Of a DNA stretch of 55,069 bases, positions 8,568 through 16,886 are shown piece after piece. Source of the stretch: an uncultured Candidatus Peregrinibacteria bacterium (GTDB taxonomy: Bacteria > Patescibacteriota > Gracilibacteria > CAIRYL01); assembly GCA_903882825.1 (NCBI GenBank), contig CAIRYL010000168.1, forward strand, positions 1 through 55,069, read 5' to 3'. Numbering within the stretch: the stretch's first letter is position 1; every line of letters begins with the position of its first letter. Made by a program: the position numbers and the translations under genes. The notes below the pieces were generated by a model. The model searched no databases. It was not told where the DNA came from and saw only the letters and a list, made by a program, of their open reading frames with translations.

Positions 8568-9510
8568 TACTTTCTTCAGGATGAAGAGAAAGATGTGGAA
8601 CAAATGGTGTTCCGGTAATTTTCTCAAACGCTTCAATATACGCCTGTGCAACGTCAATAATTAAATCTTCAGGGGCTGTGGGAAGTTCTCCTTCGGCGTA
8701 TGGGTCACAGTGTGTGCTATACCATCGTCTTAATACATCTTTATCAAAACTTTTTGGTTCTTCCCCTTTTGTAAAACGCTCTTCGTAGGTTTCCATGTCC
8801 CAAAATCGTGATGAATCAGGAGTATGAACTTCATCTATCAGAATAATTTCCCCATCTTCTGTTTTCCCAAATTCGTATTTCGTATCTACCAACAACAGTC
8901 CATTTTTTTCACAAATTTCTTGTCCTCGTGCAAAAATTTCAGATGTTTTCTTCGAAATAAATTCCCATTCATCTGGCGTCATATAGCCTCTTGCTAAAAT
9001 ATCTTCTGGAGCAATATTTTCATCGTGTCCGGTTTCTGGCTTGGTAGTAGGCGTTATAATCGGTTTTATAAATTTTTGGTTTTTTTGAAGCCCTTCTGGA
9101 AGAATATTTCCACAAAAATTTCGGACTCCTTTTTGATAATTTACCCATGCAGAAGTATTGGTAGAACCAGTAATATACCCACGAATCACCATTTCTATGG
9201 GAAAAACTGTTGCCTTTTGTGCCACTAAAACATTTGGGTGTGGAACGAATTGCAGATGATTTTTAATAATATCTTTTGTGTGTAAAAACCAAAATTGAGC
9301 CGTTCTATTTAACACTTGCCCTTTAAAAGGAATCGATGCCAATACCCTATCAAAAGCACTTTGCCTATCGGTAGTAATAATAATACGTTTCCCGTTTATT
9401 TCGTATGTGTCTCGCACTTTTCCCGTATGCAATTTTTTCCCCAATGGAATATTGGTTTCGGTAAGTGTATGTGCAATATATTCAGCAATGAGGTCTCGTG
9501 AAATAGACAT
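8539..9510 (-). CDS. purC: Phosphoribosylaminoimidazole-succinocarboxamide synthase (SAICAR synthetase)
   Basis: Joins aspartate to CAIR in de novo purine synthesis. The 323-residue product is the long, yeast ADE1-like type rather than the 240-residue Bacillus type. GKVRDTYE near residue 30, TTDRQSAFDRVLASIPFKG, EMVIRGYITGS, LVDTKYEFG and LIDEVHTPDSSRFW cover the ATP- and substrate-binding motifs in order. The start is preceded by a T-rich tract. No other pur gene is nearby, and the 3' end overlaps the convergent unknown gene by 29 bp. Confidence 0.95.
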   Translation of the reverse strand: MSISRDLIAEYIAHTLTETNIPLGKKLHTGKVRDTYEINGKRIIITTDRQSAFDRVLASIPFKGQVLNRTAQFWFLHTKDIIKNHLQFVPHPNVLVAQKATVFPIEMVIRGYITGSTNTSAWVNYQKGVRNFCGNILPEGLQKNQKFIKPIITPTTKPETGHDENIAPEDILARGYMTPDEWEFISKKTSEIFARGQEICEKNGLLLVDTKYEFGKTEDGEIILIDEVHTPDSSRFWDMETYEERFTKGEEPKSFDKDVLRRWYSTHCDPYAEGELPTAPEDLIIDVAQAYIEAFEKITGTPFVPHLSLHPEESITEALVRFE

Positions 9511-9609
9511 AAAAAAATAAAAAAAAATCCTCTACAGAATAAAGGATGAAAAAGAAAACATGCAAATTGAATTTTCAAAGAATCTTTTGAAAATACTCTC
9601 TCTTATAAA

Positions 9610-9704
9610 AACTGGTGGGCAGAGAGGGATTTGAAACTCAGAAAGGCGAAATAGGCGGATTTAAAAGTCCGGGGTCCCCATTTGGCCACTCTGATGTGGA
9701 AAAG
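9610..9704 (-). pseudogene. Degenerate tRNA-Tyr copy, distal
   Basis: A 95-bp unit matching the intact tRNA-Tyr over its whole length, including the CCA end, but broken. The 5' acceptor strand no longer pairs with the 3' strand. The anticodon loop reads CTTTTAAA (8 nt) instead of CTGTAAA. There is a 4-nt insertion in the D-arm/anticodon junction, and the T-arm has lost pairing with TTCAAAT for TTCGAAT. It is identical over 94 nt to the next unit. It lies downstream of tRNA-Tyr in the direction of transcription. Confidence 0.8.
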
Positions 9705-9800
9705 AACTGGTGGGCAGAGAGGGATTTGAAACTCAGAAAGGCGAAATAGGCGGATTTAAAAGTCCGGGGTCCCCATTTGGCCACTCTGATGTGGAAAAAA
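9705..9800 (-). pseudogene. Degenerate tRNA-Tyr copy, proximal
   Basis: Second copy of the same broken 95-bp unit (96 bp here, one extra A), directly between the distal copy and the intact tRNA-Tyr. It has the same insertion, the same 8-nt anticodon loop and the same unpaired acceptor and T-arm. The shared defects show that decay came before the duplication of the unit, unless gene conversion keeps the two alike. Confidence 0.8.
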
Positions 9801-9803
9801 AAC

Positions 9804-9888
9804 TGGTGGGCAGAGAGGGATTCGAACCCCCGAAGGCGAAGCCAGCGGATTTACAGTCCGCCCCATTTGGCCACTCTGGTATCTGCCC
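9804..9888 (-). tRNA. tRNA-Tyr (GTA), CCA encoded
   Basis: Reverse strand folds as a class II tRNA: acceptor GGGCAGA with TCTGCCC, discriminator A and encoded CCA, anticodon arm GCGGA-CTGTAAA-TCCGC with anticodon GTA, a long variable arm (TGGCTTCGCCTTC) and T-arm GGGGG-TTCGAAT-CCCTC. It is the intact member of a three-unit tandem array. A weak A/T hairpin at 9572-9593 past the dead copies could end the transcript. Confidence 0.95.
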
Positions 9889-9953
9889 AAAAAAACACAG
9901 AAAGCATTCTTCCAGAAAACATATAAAAAAATCAAGAAGAGATACTCTTTTTC

Positions 9954-9982
9954 TTGAAATAGTTTCCTTTTTTTGTTACAAT
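9954..9982 (+). promoter_or_regulatory. Promoter for the surface-protein/transporter pair
   Basis: TTGAAA (9954-9959), 17 bp, TACAAT (9977-9982). Predicted transcription start is near 9989, giving a leader of about 19 nt to the TTG start at 10008. Confidence 0.6.
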
Positions 9983-10007
9983 AGTTAGATTTTTTATAAA
10001 AAGATTT

Positions 10008-12464
10008 TTGAAGAATTTCCTTTTTGTAGCTATTGGCGTTGTATTATCCCTTGGAATAGTCTTTTTTGGGGGAGACGTGTTAGTGCAATCGGCACCCTTA
10101 CACCTACAAGTATCCGATACAATTGCCGGATACGAAACCACTATTTCTACCACGTATGCAAAACCATACGAAGAAATTATTTTTTATACTGAAGATCCAT
10201 CGGGTGTTCGCAGAGAATTTTCCACTAAAAGTAATAGTACAGGATATGCACAAGTCACTATTTCTGGAGCATTTACACGCATTGCAGGAAAATATTCTGC
10301 TACGGCAGTACGAGACGGACAAATGTATAATGATGGTCCAGTTTTTTCATTTACAGTTTTTTCAGAAAGCATCTCTAATGCCGAATCAACACTTACTACA
10401 CCTGTAAGCTCGGTGAGTGTTGGAAATACTGCCAGTGTGGTAGTACACACGGTAGATAAATATGGAAATCCCATCGCTGGGAAATTTATAACTTTAATTC
10501 CCTCAAGACCTTCAGACCAAATTTTTCCAGAAACAGTACAAACCAACGAAAGAGGGGAAGCTATTTTTCAAATTACTGCACTCCAAGAAGGAACCAGTAC
10601 GTTTTCTGCCCTTGAAAAAATGTCAGGCATAGCTCTGAAAAATACTGCGAGCATCTTCTTTTTTTCCACTACTCCAAAATCACCAAATTGGTCTTCTCGT
10701 CTTTCGGCAAGCCTTGTAACCTCTCAACCCCAAGAAGTAACATCCCCAAAAAGTGTTACGCCTACTTCCAACTTTGGAGAAGCCTCTTCTTTTAGTATAA
10801 AATTTCCAAATGAAGTCGCCGTCAATAGTGATCAACAATATCTCACCATTCAGGTTCTTGATAAAAATGGTCAAATTGTAAAAAATTATGCGAAGCAAAT
10901 TCTTATTAAAACTCCTGATGATCCGCAGTCAACCCTTCCAGGGCAAGGTGGAAAATACACATTTGTAGCCGATGATCAGGGTGAATTTACATTCCCTCTG
11001 GCGCTTATTTTTTCAAAAATAGGATCACAACGGATAGAAGTATATGAATATGATACTGTTAATCAAAAAATAAATCCTTCTATCTCTGGATCGAAAATTG
11101 TTTCCGTTATTGAGAAAACAGGAAATCCTCCGCCAGGATCTCCTCTTATTCGACTCAATTCTCCACAACAAAATTCAAAATTTGGTTCTGGCGAAATTTC
11201 TTTACTCGGAACCGCACAACAAAATAGTGATATTAAAGTGTTTCTAGACGATATTGTTTCTGTAGAGCTTCCCGTAGATGCGAAAGGAGAATTTAAAGGA
11301 GTTTTAAAATCTGTAAAAGATGGGAAACATACGGTATATGTTATGCAAAAAGAAGGTCTTCGAGAAACTTCATCTGTTATATCTTTTGAAGTAGATACCA
11401 CATTCCCAGAACTTCTTGGATTCCAAATTTATCCAGAAGAAGCAGTAGAATCGGAAGCACAAGTCCTTTTCTCTGCACAATCAGAACCAGGATTGGATAT
11501 AGCAAAAATAACGGTAAATGGGGAGCCAGAATTTTTAAAAGAAAGCATTACCAAACCAGGAACATACGAACTCACCACCAGTGCTCCAAAAAATGAAGGA
11601 ACATACGATATTACCATTTCTCTTATCGATCGGGTAGGGAATACCACCACAAAAATAGGAGACAAAAAATTACAAGTAAAAGAACGTCTTTTGGATACAC
11701 CTCCAGCACCAAAAAATTTTAAAGCGACTCCTCTGGCTGGTGGAGCAGAACTCTCGTGGGATGCCATGACAGAAATAAGCCCAAAAGTAGTGATGTACAT
11801 TATTCATAGCGGAAAAGATGAGCAAAATATTACCCGCGCAAAAAGTGTTTCAGGTGAAACCACCAGCATTACCATCGATGGACTCACTCCAGGAGAAAAA
11901 AGATTTTTTGCTATTTCTGCCATTAATATGAGCGGGAAAGAAGGACCAAAAACACCCCTTATTGAAGTTATCCCTCTCACAGGAGAAATTACGCCCACTC
12001 CTACAGAAGAACCTACTCATTCTGCACCACCATCACCCTATACTTTAAAAGCCATTTCTGCAGAAAATAGCGTTGTTCTCTCTTGGACAGCTTTTAAAAC
12101 AAATCCAGAATCTTACACTATTGAATATGGAGTAGAGCCAAACAAATATCGAGCCAGTAGAAAAATTTCTGCCAACATAACGGATTTAGTGGTAGAAGAT
12201 CTTATTCCTGGACGCGAGTACTATTTTAGAGTTTTTCCAGTAGGGAAAAATGGAGAATCTCTTTCCGAACAGTATGAACCTGCAAAAGCGACTCCTATTG
12301 GAAAAAGTGGATATCAAGCTCCTGCGATCCCCCTTATTGCATATCCAAATAAAAATAGTGATACGGGACCTGCATTTTTTCTTTTTATAGGAACACTCTT
12401 CTTTTGTGGAGGAATTATATTTTATTTTTTCCGACAAGAAAGAGCTCACAGATTGTATTCCTAA
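10008..12464 (+). CDS. Membrane-anchored surface protein with Ig-like and FN3 domains
   Basis: Large exported protein (818 residues) likely displayed on the cell surface. It starts at TTG (KNFLFVAIGV follows), placed by the promoter 26 bp upstream. In order: N-terminal signal or anchor (about 4-25), a Big_1-like Ig domain (about 120-220, VDKYGNPIAGKFITLIPS), a second Ig-like domain (260-370), a region with the bacterial-Ig pattern SPQQNSKFGSGEISLLGTA (about 380-460), two fibronectin type III domains (about 565-660 and 675-765), and a C-terminal transmembrane helix (about 787-808) with a short basic tail. Adhesion or scaffold is plausible but inferred. A transporter gene follows after 3 bp. 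Confidence 0.8.
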   Translation: MKNFLFVAIGVVLSLGIVFFGGDVLVQSAPLHLQVSDTIAGYETTISTTYAKPYEEIIFYTEDPSGVRREFSTKSNSTGYAQVTISGAFTRIAGKYSATAVRDGQMYNDGPVFSFTVFSESISNAESTLTTPVSSVSVGNTASVVVHTVDKYGNPIAGKFITLIPSRPSDQIFPETVQTNERGEAIFQITALQEGTSTFSALEKMSGIALKNTASIFFFSTTPKSPNWSSRLSASLVTSQPQEVTSPKSVTPTSNFGEASSFSIKFPNEVAVNSDQQYLTIQVLDKNGQIVKNYAKQILIKTPDDPQSTLPGQGGKYTFVADDQGEFTFPLALIFSKIGSQRIEVYEYDTVNQKINPSISGSKIVSVIEKTGNPPPGSPLIRLNSPQQNSKFGSGEISLLGTAQQNSDIKVFLDDIVSVELPVDAKGEFKGVLKSVKDGKHTVYVMQKEGLRETSSVISFEVDTTFPELLGFQIYPEEAVESEAQVLFSAQSEPGLDIAKITVNGEPEFLKESITKPGTYELTTSAPKNEGTYDITISLIDRVGNTTTKIGDKKLQVKERLLDTPPAPKNFKATPLAGGAELSWDAMTEISPKVVMYIIHSGKDEQNITRAKSVSGETTSITIDGLTPGEKRFFAISAINMSGKEGPKTPLIEVIPLTGEITPTPTEEPTHSAPPSPYTLKAISAENSVVLSWTAFKTNPESYTIEYGVEPNKYRASRKISANITDLVVEDLIPGREYYFRVFPVGKNGESLSEQYEPAKATPIGKSGYQAPAIPLIAYPNKNSDTGPAFFLFIGTLFFCGGIIFYFFRQERAHRLYS

Positions 12465-12467
12465 TAC

Positions 12468-13787
12468 ATGACCTCCAAAATCTCTCCTGATATAAAATTG
12501 GTTTTTTTTATGACGGCAATTGAGTTTTTTGCTTGGGGGTTAATTGATCCTCTTACTTCATTATTTGTAGAGAATATTGCAAAGAACTATTTTTTAGTAG
12601 GATTAGCATTTGGTTTAAGAGCCCTTTCCAGTACCCTTACTGTTTTTTTTACGAGTCGTGTTCTTAAAAATATTTCTGCTTCTCAAGGATTTTTTATAGG
12701 ACTTTTAGGGCTTTCTTTTTCTGGAATATGTTTTTTTTCTGCAGGATATTGGAACTCGCTTTTTTTGTTATTTCTAGGGTTTTTTATTCAAGGAATCTCC
12801 AGTACCGTTAAGGAAATTTCAAAAATCGAATTTTTAAGTACGTATATCAATTCAGAAAATGTTTCTGGAATTTTAGGAACAAATGCAGGTTTTAAATACT
12901 CATTTTGGAGTGGAGGGATGTTTTTAGGAGCCATTTTCTTTTTTGCATTAGGAGACAGTGCAAAAAATTATGGAGAATATTTCCCATTCTTTTATCTTGT
13001 TTTTGGAATTTTTTGTGCTGGAGTAAGCCTGGTATTATTAAAATTTAGAAACCAATTTCATTCACTCTGTTTTCAAAAAATATGGGAAGATATAAAAACT
13101 GTCATTTTTGATGACCATGTGGTAGTAAGACTCCTGAAAACTATGAAAAAATTCCCAGTTCTTTTAAATTTTTCACTTCTTATTTTTTGTCTTCTCGAAA
13201 TTATTTCAAAAGCAGTCGTCATGTTTGTTCCTCTTCTGGGAATCGCATTGGGGCTTTCTTTACCGCAAGTATTACTCCTCACCGCACTGATGATTGCGCC
13301 TCTTATTTTTACATTTTTATTTTCAAAGTTAGCAGATAAATACGACCGTATGTGGATGGTAGCAGGAGGACTGTTTCTTTCTTTTTTCCCAATGATTTTA
13401 TTGGCAAATACCAATGCCCCACTTTTTATTGGAATTCTCAGTAGTATTACATCTTTAGCCATTGCGATGATTCAGCCTGCTATTATGGGAATTACCGCCT
13501 CACTTACTCCTCCCGAATATAAAGAAGAAACAATGGGACTCGAACTTTTTTTTGGAAATATAGGGAAAATAATAGGGGGAAGTGTTTTAGGCGCAATAGC
13601 TCAAAGTTTTGGAATTCAATTTGCATTTTTAGTAATTGCTCTATTTACCATTCTTTTTTTCTTTATCGCTCTCGGAATAAAATGGCACATAACAGAACAC
13701 CTTTATAAAAAAATACGCGAGGAAAAAACTCATACAAGACATCTGTTTGAACATATCCATTTTCATGCTTTCCGACATTTTCGATAG
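12468..13787 (+). CDS. Major facilitator superfamily transporter
   Basis: Inner-membrane protein of 439 residues with about 12 hydrophobic segments split by a cytoplasmic loop (about 200-230). KLADKYDRMWMVAGG in the second half matches the MFS loop motif between helices 8 and 9 (the equivalent of GxLaDrxGrr). The last 20 residues are His/Phe-rich (HIHFHAFRHFR), an unusual tail that might bind metal. It begins 3 bp after the surface-protein stop, so the two are one transcript ending at the hairpin 13782-13805. The substrate cannot be told from sequence. Confidence 0.82.
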   Translation: MTSKISPDIKLVFFMTAIEFFAWGLIDPLTSLFVENIAKNYFLVGLAFGLRALSSTLTVFFTSRVLKNISASQGFFIGLLGLSFSGICFFSAGYWNSLFLLFLGFFIQGISSTVKEISKIEFLSTYINSENVSGILGTNAGFKYSFWSGGMFLGAIFFFALGDSAKNYGEYFPFFYLVFGIFCAGVSLVLLKFRNQFHSLCFQKIWEDIKTVIFDDHVVVRLLKTMKKFPVLLNFSLLIFCLLEIISKAVVMFVPLLGIALGLSLPQVLLLTALMIAPLIFTFLFSKLADKYDRMWMVAGGLFLSFFPMILLANTNAPLFIGILSSITSLAIAMIQPAIMGITASLTPPEYKEETMGLELFFGNIGKIIGGSVLGAIAQSFGIQFAFLVIALFTILFFFIALGIKWHITEHLYKKIREEKTHTRHLFEHIHFHAFRHFR

Positions 13788-13805
13788 TAAAAATACTATC
13801 GTTTT
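13782..13805 (+). terminator. Terminator after the MFS gene
   Basis: Stem CGATAGTA / TACTATCG (8 bp, 13782-13789 and 13794-13801) with an AAAA loop and TTTT after it. Both convergent stop codons, of the transporter and of ridA, lie within the hairpin. The T-run is present only for plus-strand transcripts. Confidence 0.6.
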
Positions 13806-14176
13806 GCAATTATTTCTATTTCTACTCGAGCATTTAATGGTAAGCGAGCAACCTGAATAGTTGAACGAGCAGGCTTATATATGCCAAAAAAATCAGCATA
13901 TTTTCCATTTATAAATGAAAAATCATCCATATCTTGTAAAAACATAGTAACTTTTACTACGTGTGCTTTGTTAATTTGAGACGCCTGGAAGAGTGCTTCA
14001 ATATTTTCAAAAATTTGAGTGAGTTCTGTTTCTAAAGACTCATTCCGAAAAGATCCATCGGGAGCCGTGGCAATTTGACCAGAAAAAAACAAAAAGTCTC
14101 CTGTATCCATTCCGGGGGAATATGGACCAAGCGGAGCCGATGAATGGGCAGGAATAATGGGGTGAAAAAGGTACAT
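13796..14176 (-). CDS. ridA: RidA family enamine/imine deaminase
   Basis: Small cytosolic enzyme that hydrolyses reactive 2-aminoacrylate and related imines made by PLP enzymes. The 126-residue product has the family layout, with GPYSPGMDTGDFLFFSGQI near the N-terminus and PARSTIQVARLPLNARVEIE near the C-terminus; the active-site arginine (PARST) and glutamate (VEIEI) are present. It follows the aldolase gene by 32 bp on the same strand, suggesting co-transcription. Confidence 0.93.
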   Translation of the reverse strand: MYLFHPIIPAHSSAPLGPYSPGMDTGDFLFFSGQIATAPDGSFRNESLETELTQIFENIEALFQASQINKAHVVKVTMFLQDMDDFSFINGKYADFFGIYKPARSTIQVARLPLNARVEIEIIAKR

Positions 14177-14208
14177 AAAAAATAAAATAAATTTTCCAAA
14201 AAAACTCC

Positions 14209-15147
14209 TTATTTTCTTATTTTTCCAGCACTTCCAAGAACAGTAATTTTATGTTCCACCATCTTTTGAATCTCATCACGTGCTGGTCCAAGATATTTTC
14301 GAGGATCAAATTCTTTTGGATTTTCAAAAAAAACTTTTCGAATAATAGCCGTCATAACAATGCGAAGATCTGTATCAATGTTTACTTTTGAAATACCGTA
14401 TTTCACTGCTTCGGAAATAGTTGATTCTTCTACTCCCCGTGCCCCTTTTAAATCACCGCCATATTGGTTGCACATTGTTACATATTCTTGTGGAACGCTT
14501 GATGATCCATGCATGACTAATGGAAGACCAGGAAGTACTTCTGTGAGCTTTATAACCCGTGCTACATCCACTTTCCCATCAGATGAAAATTTATATGCTC
14601 CATGAGATGTCCCAATGGCACACGCTAACGTATCACATCCAGTTTGTTGTACAAATTGAATAGCTTCATCTGGGTCTGTGAGCCGTGCTTCTTTTTCACT
14701 CACCGAAACATGTTCTTCAATTCCCCCTAATTTCCCCAGTTCTGCTTCTACTATTACTCCGTGTGCATGCGCATACGTAACGACTTCTTTTGTAATACGA
14801 ACATTTTCCGCAAATGATTCATGGGAAGCATCAATCATAACCGAATTAAACCCTGCCTCAATAGCACTTTTACACGTTTCAAAATCTGCACCATGATCTT
14901 GATGAATAATAATAGGAACTTCTGGATATTGTTCGGCAATAGAATGAATAATGTCTACGAGCATTTTTGTATTGGCATATTTTCGTGCGCCAGAAGAAAG
15001 TTGCAAAACAACCGGTGCTTTTTGTGCGCTGTGTGCCATCATAATAGCCTGTGTAATTTCCATGTTATTCACATTAAACGCACCAAGGGCATACCCACCA
15101 TTATATGCGTCCATAAGTAGATCTTTTGGGTTTTTAACAATAGGCAT
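14209..15147 (-). CDS. fba: Class II fructose-bisphosphate aldolase
   Basis: Zn-dependent glycolytic/gluconeogenic aldolase. I chose ATG 15147 (MPIVKNPKDLL), which gives 312 residues and matches homologues; the ATG at 15174 adds only a hydrophobic stub. Seen: IIHQDHGAD (zinc His), ASHESFAENV, VEAELGKLGG, GTSHGAYK and VMHGSSSVP, covering metal and phosphate binding. A GISKVNIDTDLR segment follows. A T-rich tract precedes the start. ridA lies 32 bp downstream. Confidence 0.94.
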   Translation of the reverse strand: MPIVKNPKDLLMDAYNGGYALGAFNVNNMEITQAIMMAHSAQKAPVVLQLSSGARKYANTKMLVDIIHSIAEQYPEVPIIIHQDHGADFETCKSAIEAGFNSVMIDASHESFAENVRITKEVVTYAHAHGVIVEAELGKLGGIEEHVSVSEKEARLTDPDEAIQFVQQTGCDTLACAIGTSHGAYKFSSDGKVDVARVIKLTEVLPGLPLVMHGSSSVPQEYVTMCNQYGGDLKGARGVEESTISEAVKYGISKVNIDTDLRIVMTAIIRKVFFENPKEFDPRKYLGPARDEIQKMVEHKITVLGSAGKIRK

Positions 15148-15255
15148 AAAAAAGAGGTGAAAAAATCGAGACATATCATAATAAAAAAATAAAAAAATCT
15201 CCAGAAAGAAAATTTTTGTTATTTTTTTAGAGTGTATACAACACGTATAAAAAGT

Positions 15256-15654
15256 TTAATGGAGCTTACTTTTACGAGGATCGTAGAAACGAAAAACATT
15301 TACATGGGTAAGTAACGTAAAAAATTCTTCGGCAAAATTTTCTATTAGTGTATCTATTTCTGATTTTATGTTTTGTAATTGTTCTTTTGGCACTGACCCA
15401 ATATTCACTGTAATGGTTACAATATTTTCATTATTATACTCAACATTAGTATGAAACTTAACGCTACCCATCTCCAAATTCGATAAAAGAGTCCCAACCC
15501 GATTATTTACTTCTTCTTTAATTTTTTGCAGTACCTTAGCCTCTTCAAGGTTTAATCGAGAAGAAGTGGAAAAAATGGGATATGTTTTTTTAAAGGGACA
15601 TGTTTTCTTAGTTTTTTTTCCATACTTTGTAAAAAATAGTATATGGGCGCGCAT
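15256..15654 (-). CDS. Unknown 132-residue protein
   Basis: Not recognised. Residues 1-30 are basic and cysteine-containing and may not be translated; a compact alpha/beta-looking region follows (LNLEEAKVLQKIKEEVNNRV, then alternating strands such as IVTITVNIGSVPKEQ). There is no signal peptide or membrane segment. It stands alone between aldolase, transcribed in the same direction 108 bp further on, and the divergent argJ. The true start could be one of several downstream codons; no Met follows, so the annotated ATG is the only ATG choice. Confidence 0.6.
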   Translation of the reverse strand: MRAHILFFTKYGKKTKKTCPFKKTYPIFSTSSRLNLEEAKVLQKIKEEVNNRVGTLLSNLEMGSVKFHTNVEYNNENIVTITVNIGSVPKEQLQNIKSEIDTLIENFAEEFFTLLTHVNVFRFYDPRKSKLH

Positions 15655-15713
15655 TTTTTATTTCTTTTCTCTCTTTGTCAATATAAAATTTTTTTAGATT
15701 TTTACACTTCTTC

Positions 15714-16886
15714 ATGATACATGCTCTTCCGAAAGGATTTTTATTTGGATCTCATATTTTTGGTCTTCGCAGTAGTATCAGTACAAAACCCGATTTTTCG
15801 GTACTTTTTTCCGAAAATCCGTGCACTGTTGCCTTTGTTTCCACCACCAATATTTTTTGTGGCGAGCCCGTAAAACTCTGTAAAGAGCGCTTTAAAACCT
15901 CAAAAAAAATGAGAGGAGTAATAGTAAATGTGGGAAGTGCGAATGTTGGGACCGGAAAAGAGGGGAAACGCAATGCAGAAGAAGTGCTCACTCTTTCTGC
16001 AAAAGCATTGGGAGTAGATCCTCAAGAACTTTTTTGTGCTTCCACAGGAGTTATTGGAAAACCACTTCCAATGCAAAAAATTCGAGAGGGAATTATTAAA
16101 AAATTCCCAAAATTGTCTTCTGATCCCAGTATTTTTGCAGAAGGAATTCTTACCACCGATTTAGTGCCAAAAATGGCTTCTCGTGAACTTTTAAATGGAG
16201 TAAAAATTTTTGGAACATGTAAAGGAAGTGGCATGATAGAACCAAATATGGCAACTTTACTGGCATTTGTTATCACCGATGCCGAAATGGAATCAGCAGA
16301 ATTACAACAAATATGGAAACGCGTCGTTTCCAAAACTTTTAATGCTATTTCGGTAGATGGAGATACTTCTACTTCTGATATGGCATTTTTATTTGCCAAT
16401 GGAGAAAAAAAAATAAGCGAATCCGAAAAAGAGGATTTTGAAAAAAATCTTACAGAAGTGTGTACTTCCCTTGCAAAACAAATTGCCAAAGACGGAGAAG
16501 GCGCTACAAAACTATTAGAAGTGAATGTTTTCGGCACTCATACCACCGAAGATGCTCAAAAAATTGCAAAATCAATAGTAAATTCCAGCTTGTGGAAATG
16601 CGCACTTTTTGGGAATGATCCGAACTGGGGACGCATTTTGTGTGCCATGGGATATGCGGGAGTTCCTTTTAATCCAGAAAAAGTATCTATTACGCTGTGT
16701 AAAACACCACTGCTTATAAACGGATCGATTATAAAGTTTGATACTGCAATGCTCTCAAAAATCCTTTCTGAACAAAAAGAAATAATTTTAGAAATTGTTT
16801 TACAGGAAGGAGATGCGGAATTTACAGCATATGGATGCGATTTATCGTATAAATATGTAGAAATTAATGCAGAATACCATACCTAA
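15714..16886 (+). CDS. argJ: Bifunctional glutamate N-acetyltransferase/ornithine acetyltransferase
   Basis: Cyclic arginine-pathway enzyme moving acetyl from N-acetylornithine to glutamate. The 390-residue precursor has the self-cleavage site KGSGMIEPNMATLLAF, where the Thr of MAT becomes the new N-terminal nucleophile of the beta chain. GVIGKPLPM, SVDGDTSTSD and NDPNWGRILCAMGYAG are further landmarks. The C-terminal YGCDLSYKYVEINAEY is typical. The stop overlaps the recG stop by 4 bp. It works with argF at 4016, but the two are not linked. Confidence 0.94.
   Translation: MIHALPKGFLFGSHIFGLRSSISTKPDFSVLFSENPCTVAFVSTTNIFCGEPVKLCKERFKTSKKMRGVIVNVGSANVGTGKEGKRNAEEVLTLSAKALGVDPQELFCASTGVIGKPLPMQKIREGIIKKFPKLSSDPSIFAEGILTTDLVPKMASRELLNGVKIFGTCKGSGMIEPNMATLLAFVITDAEMESAELQQIWKRVVSKTFNAISVDGDTSTSDMAFLFANGEKKISESEKEDFEKNLTEVCTSLAKQIAKDGEGATKLLEVNVFGTHTTEDAQKIAKSIVNSSLWKCALFGNDPNWGRILCAMGYAGVPFNPEKVSITLCKTPLLINGSIIKFDTAMLSKILSEQKEIILEIVLQEGDAEFTAYGCDLSYKYVEINAEYHT

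Noticed and set aside
9610..9888. Three repeats resembling a CRISPR array
   Set aside because: The unit is a full tRNA-Tyr and its decayed copies, end to end, with no spacers.
9710..9988. Open frame of 92 codons with a GREGFEPPKA-like translation
   Set aside because: It is the antisense of tRNA-Tyr and its dead copies, a well-known false gene.
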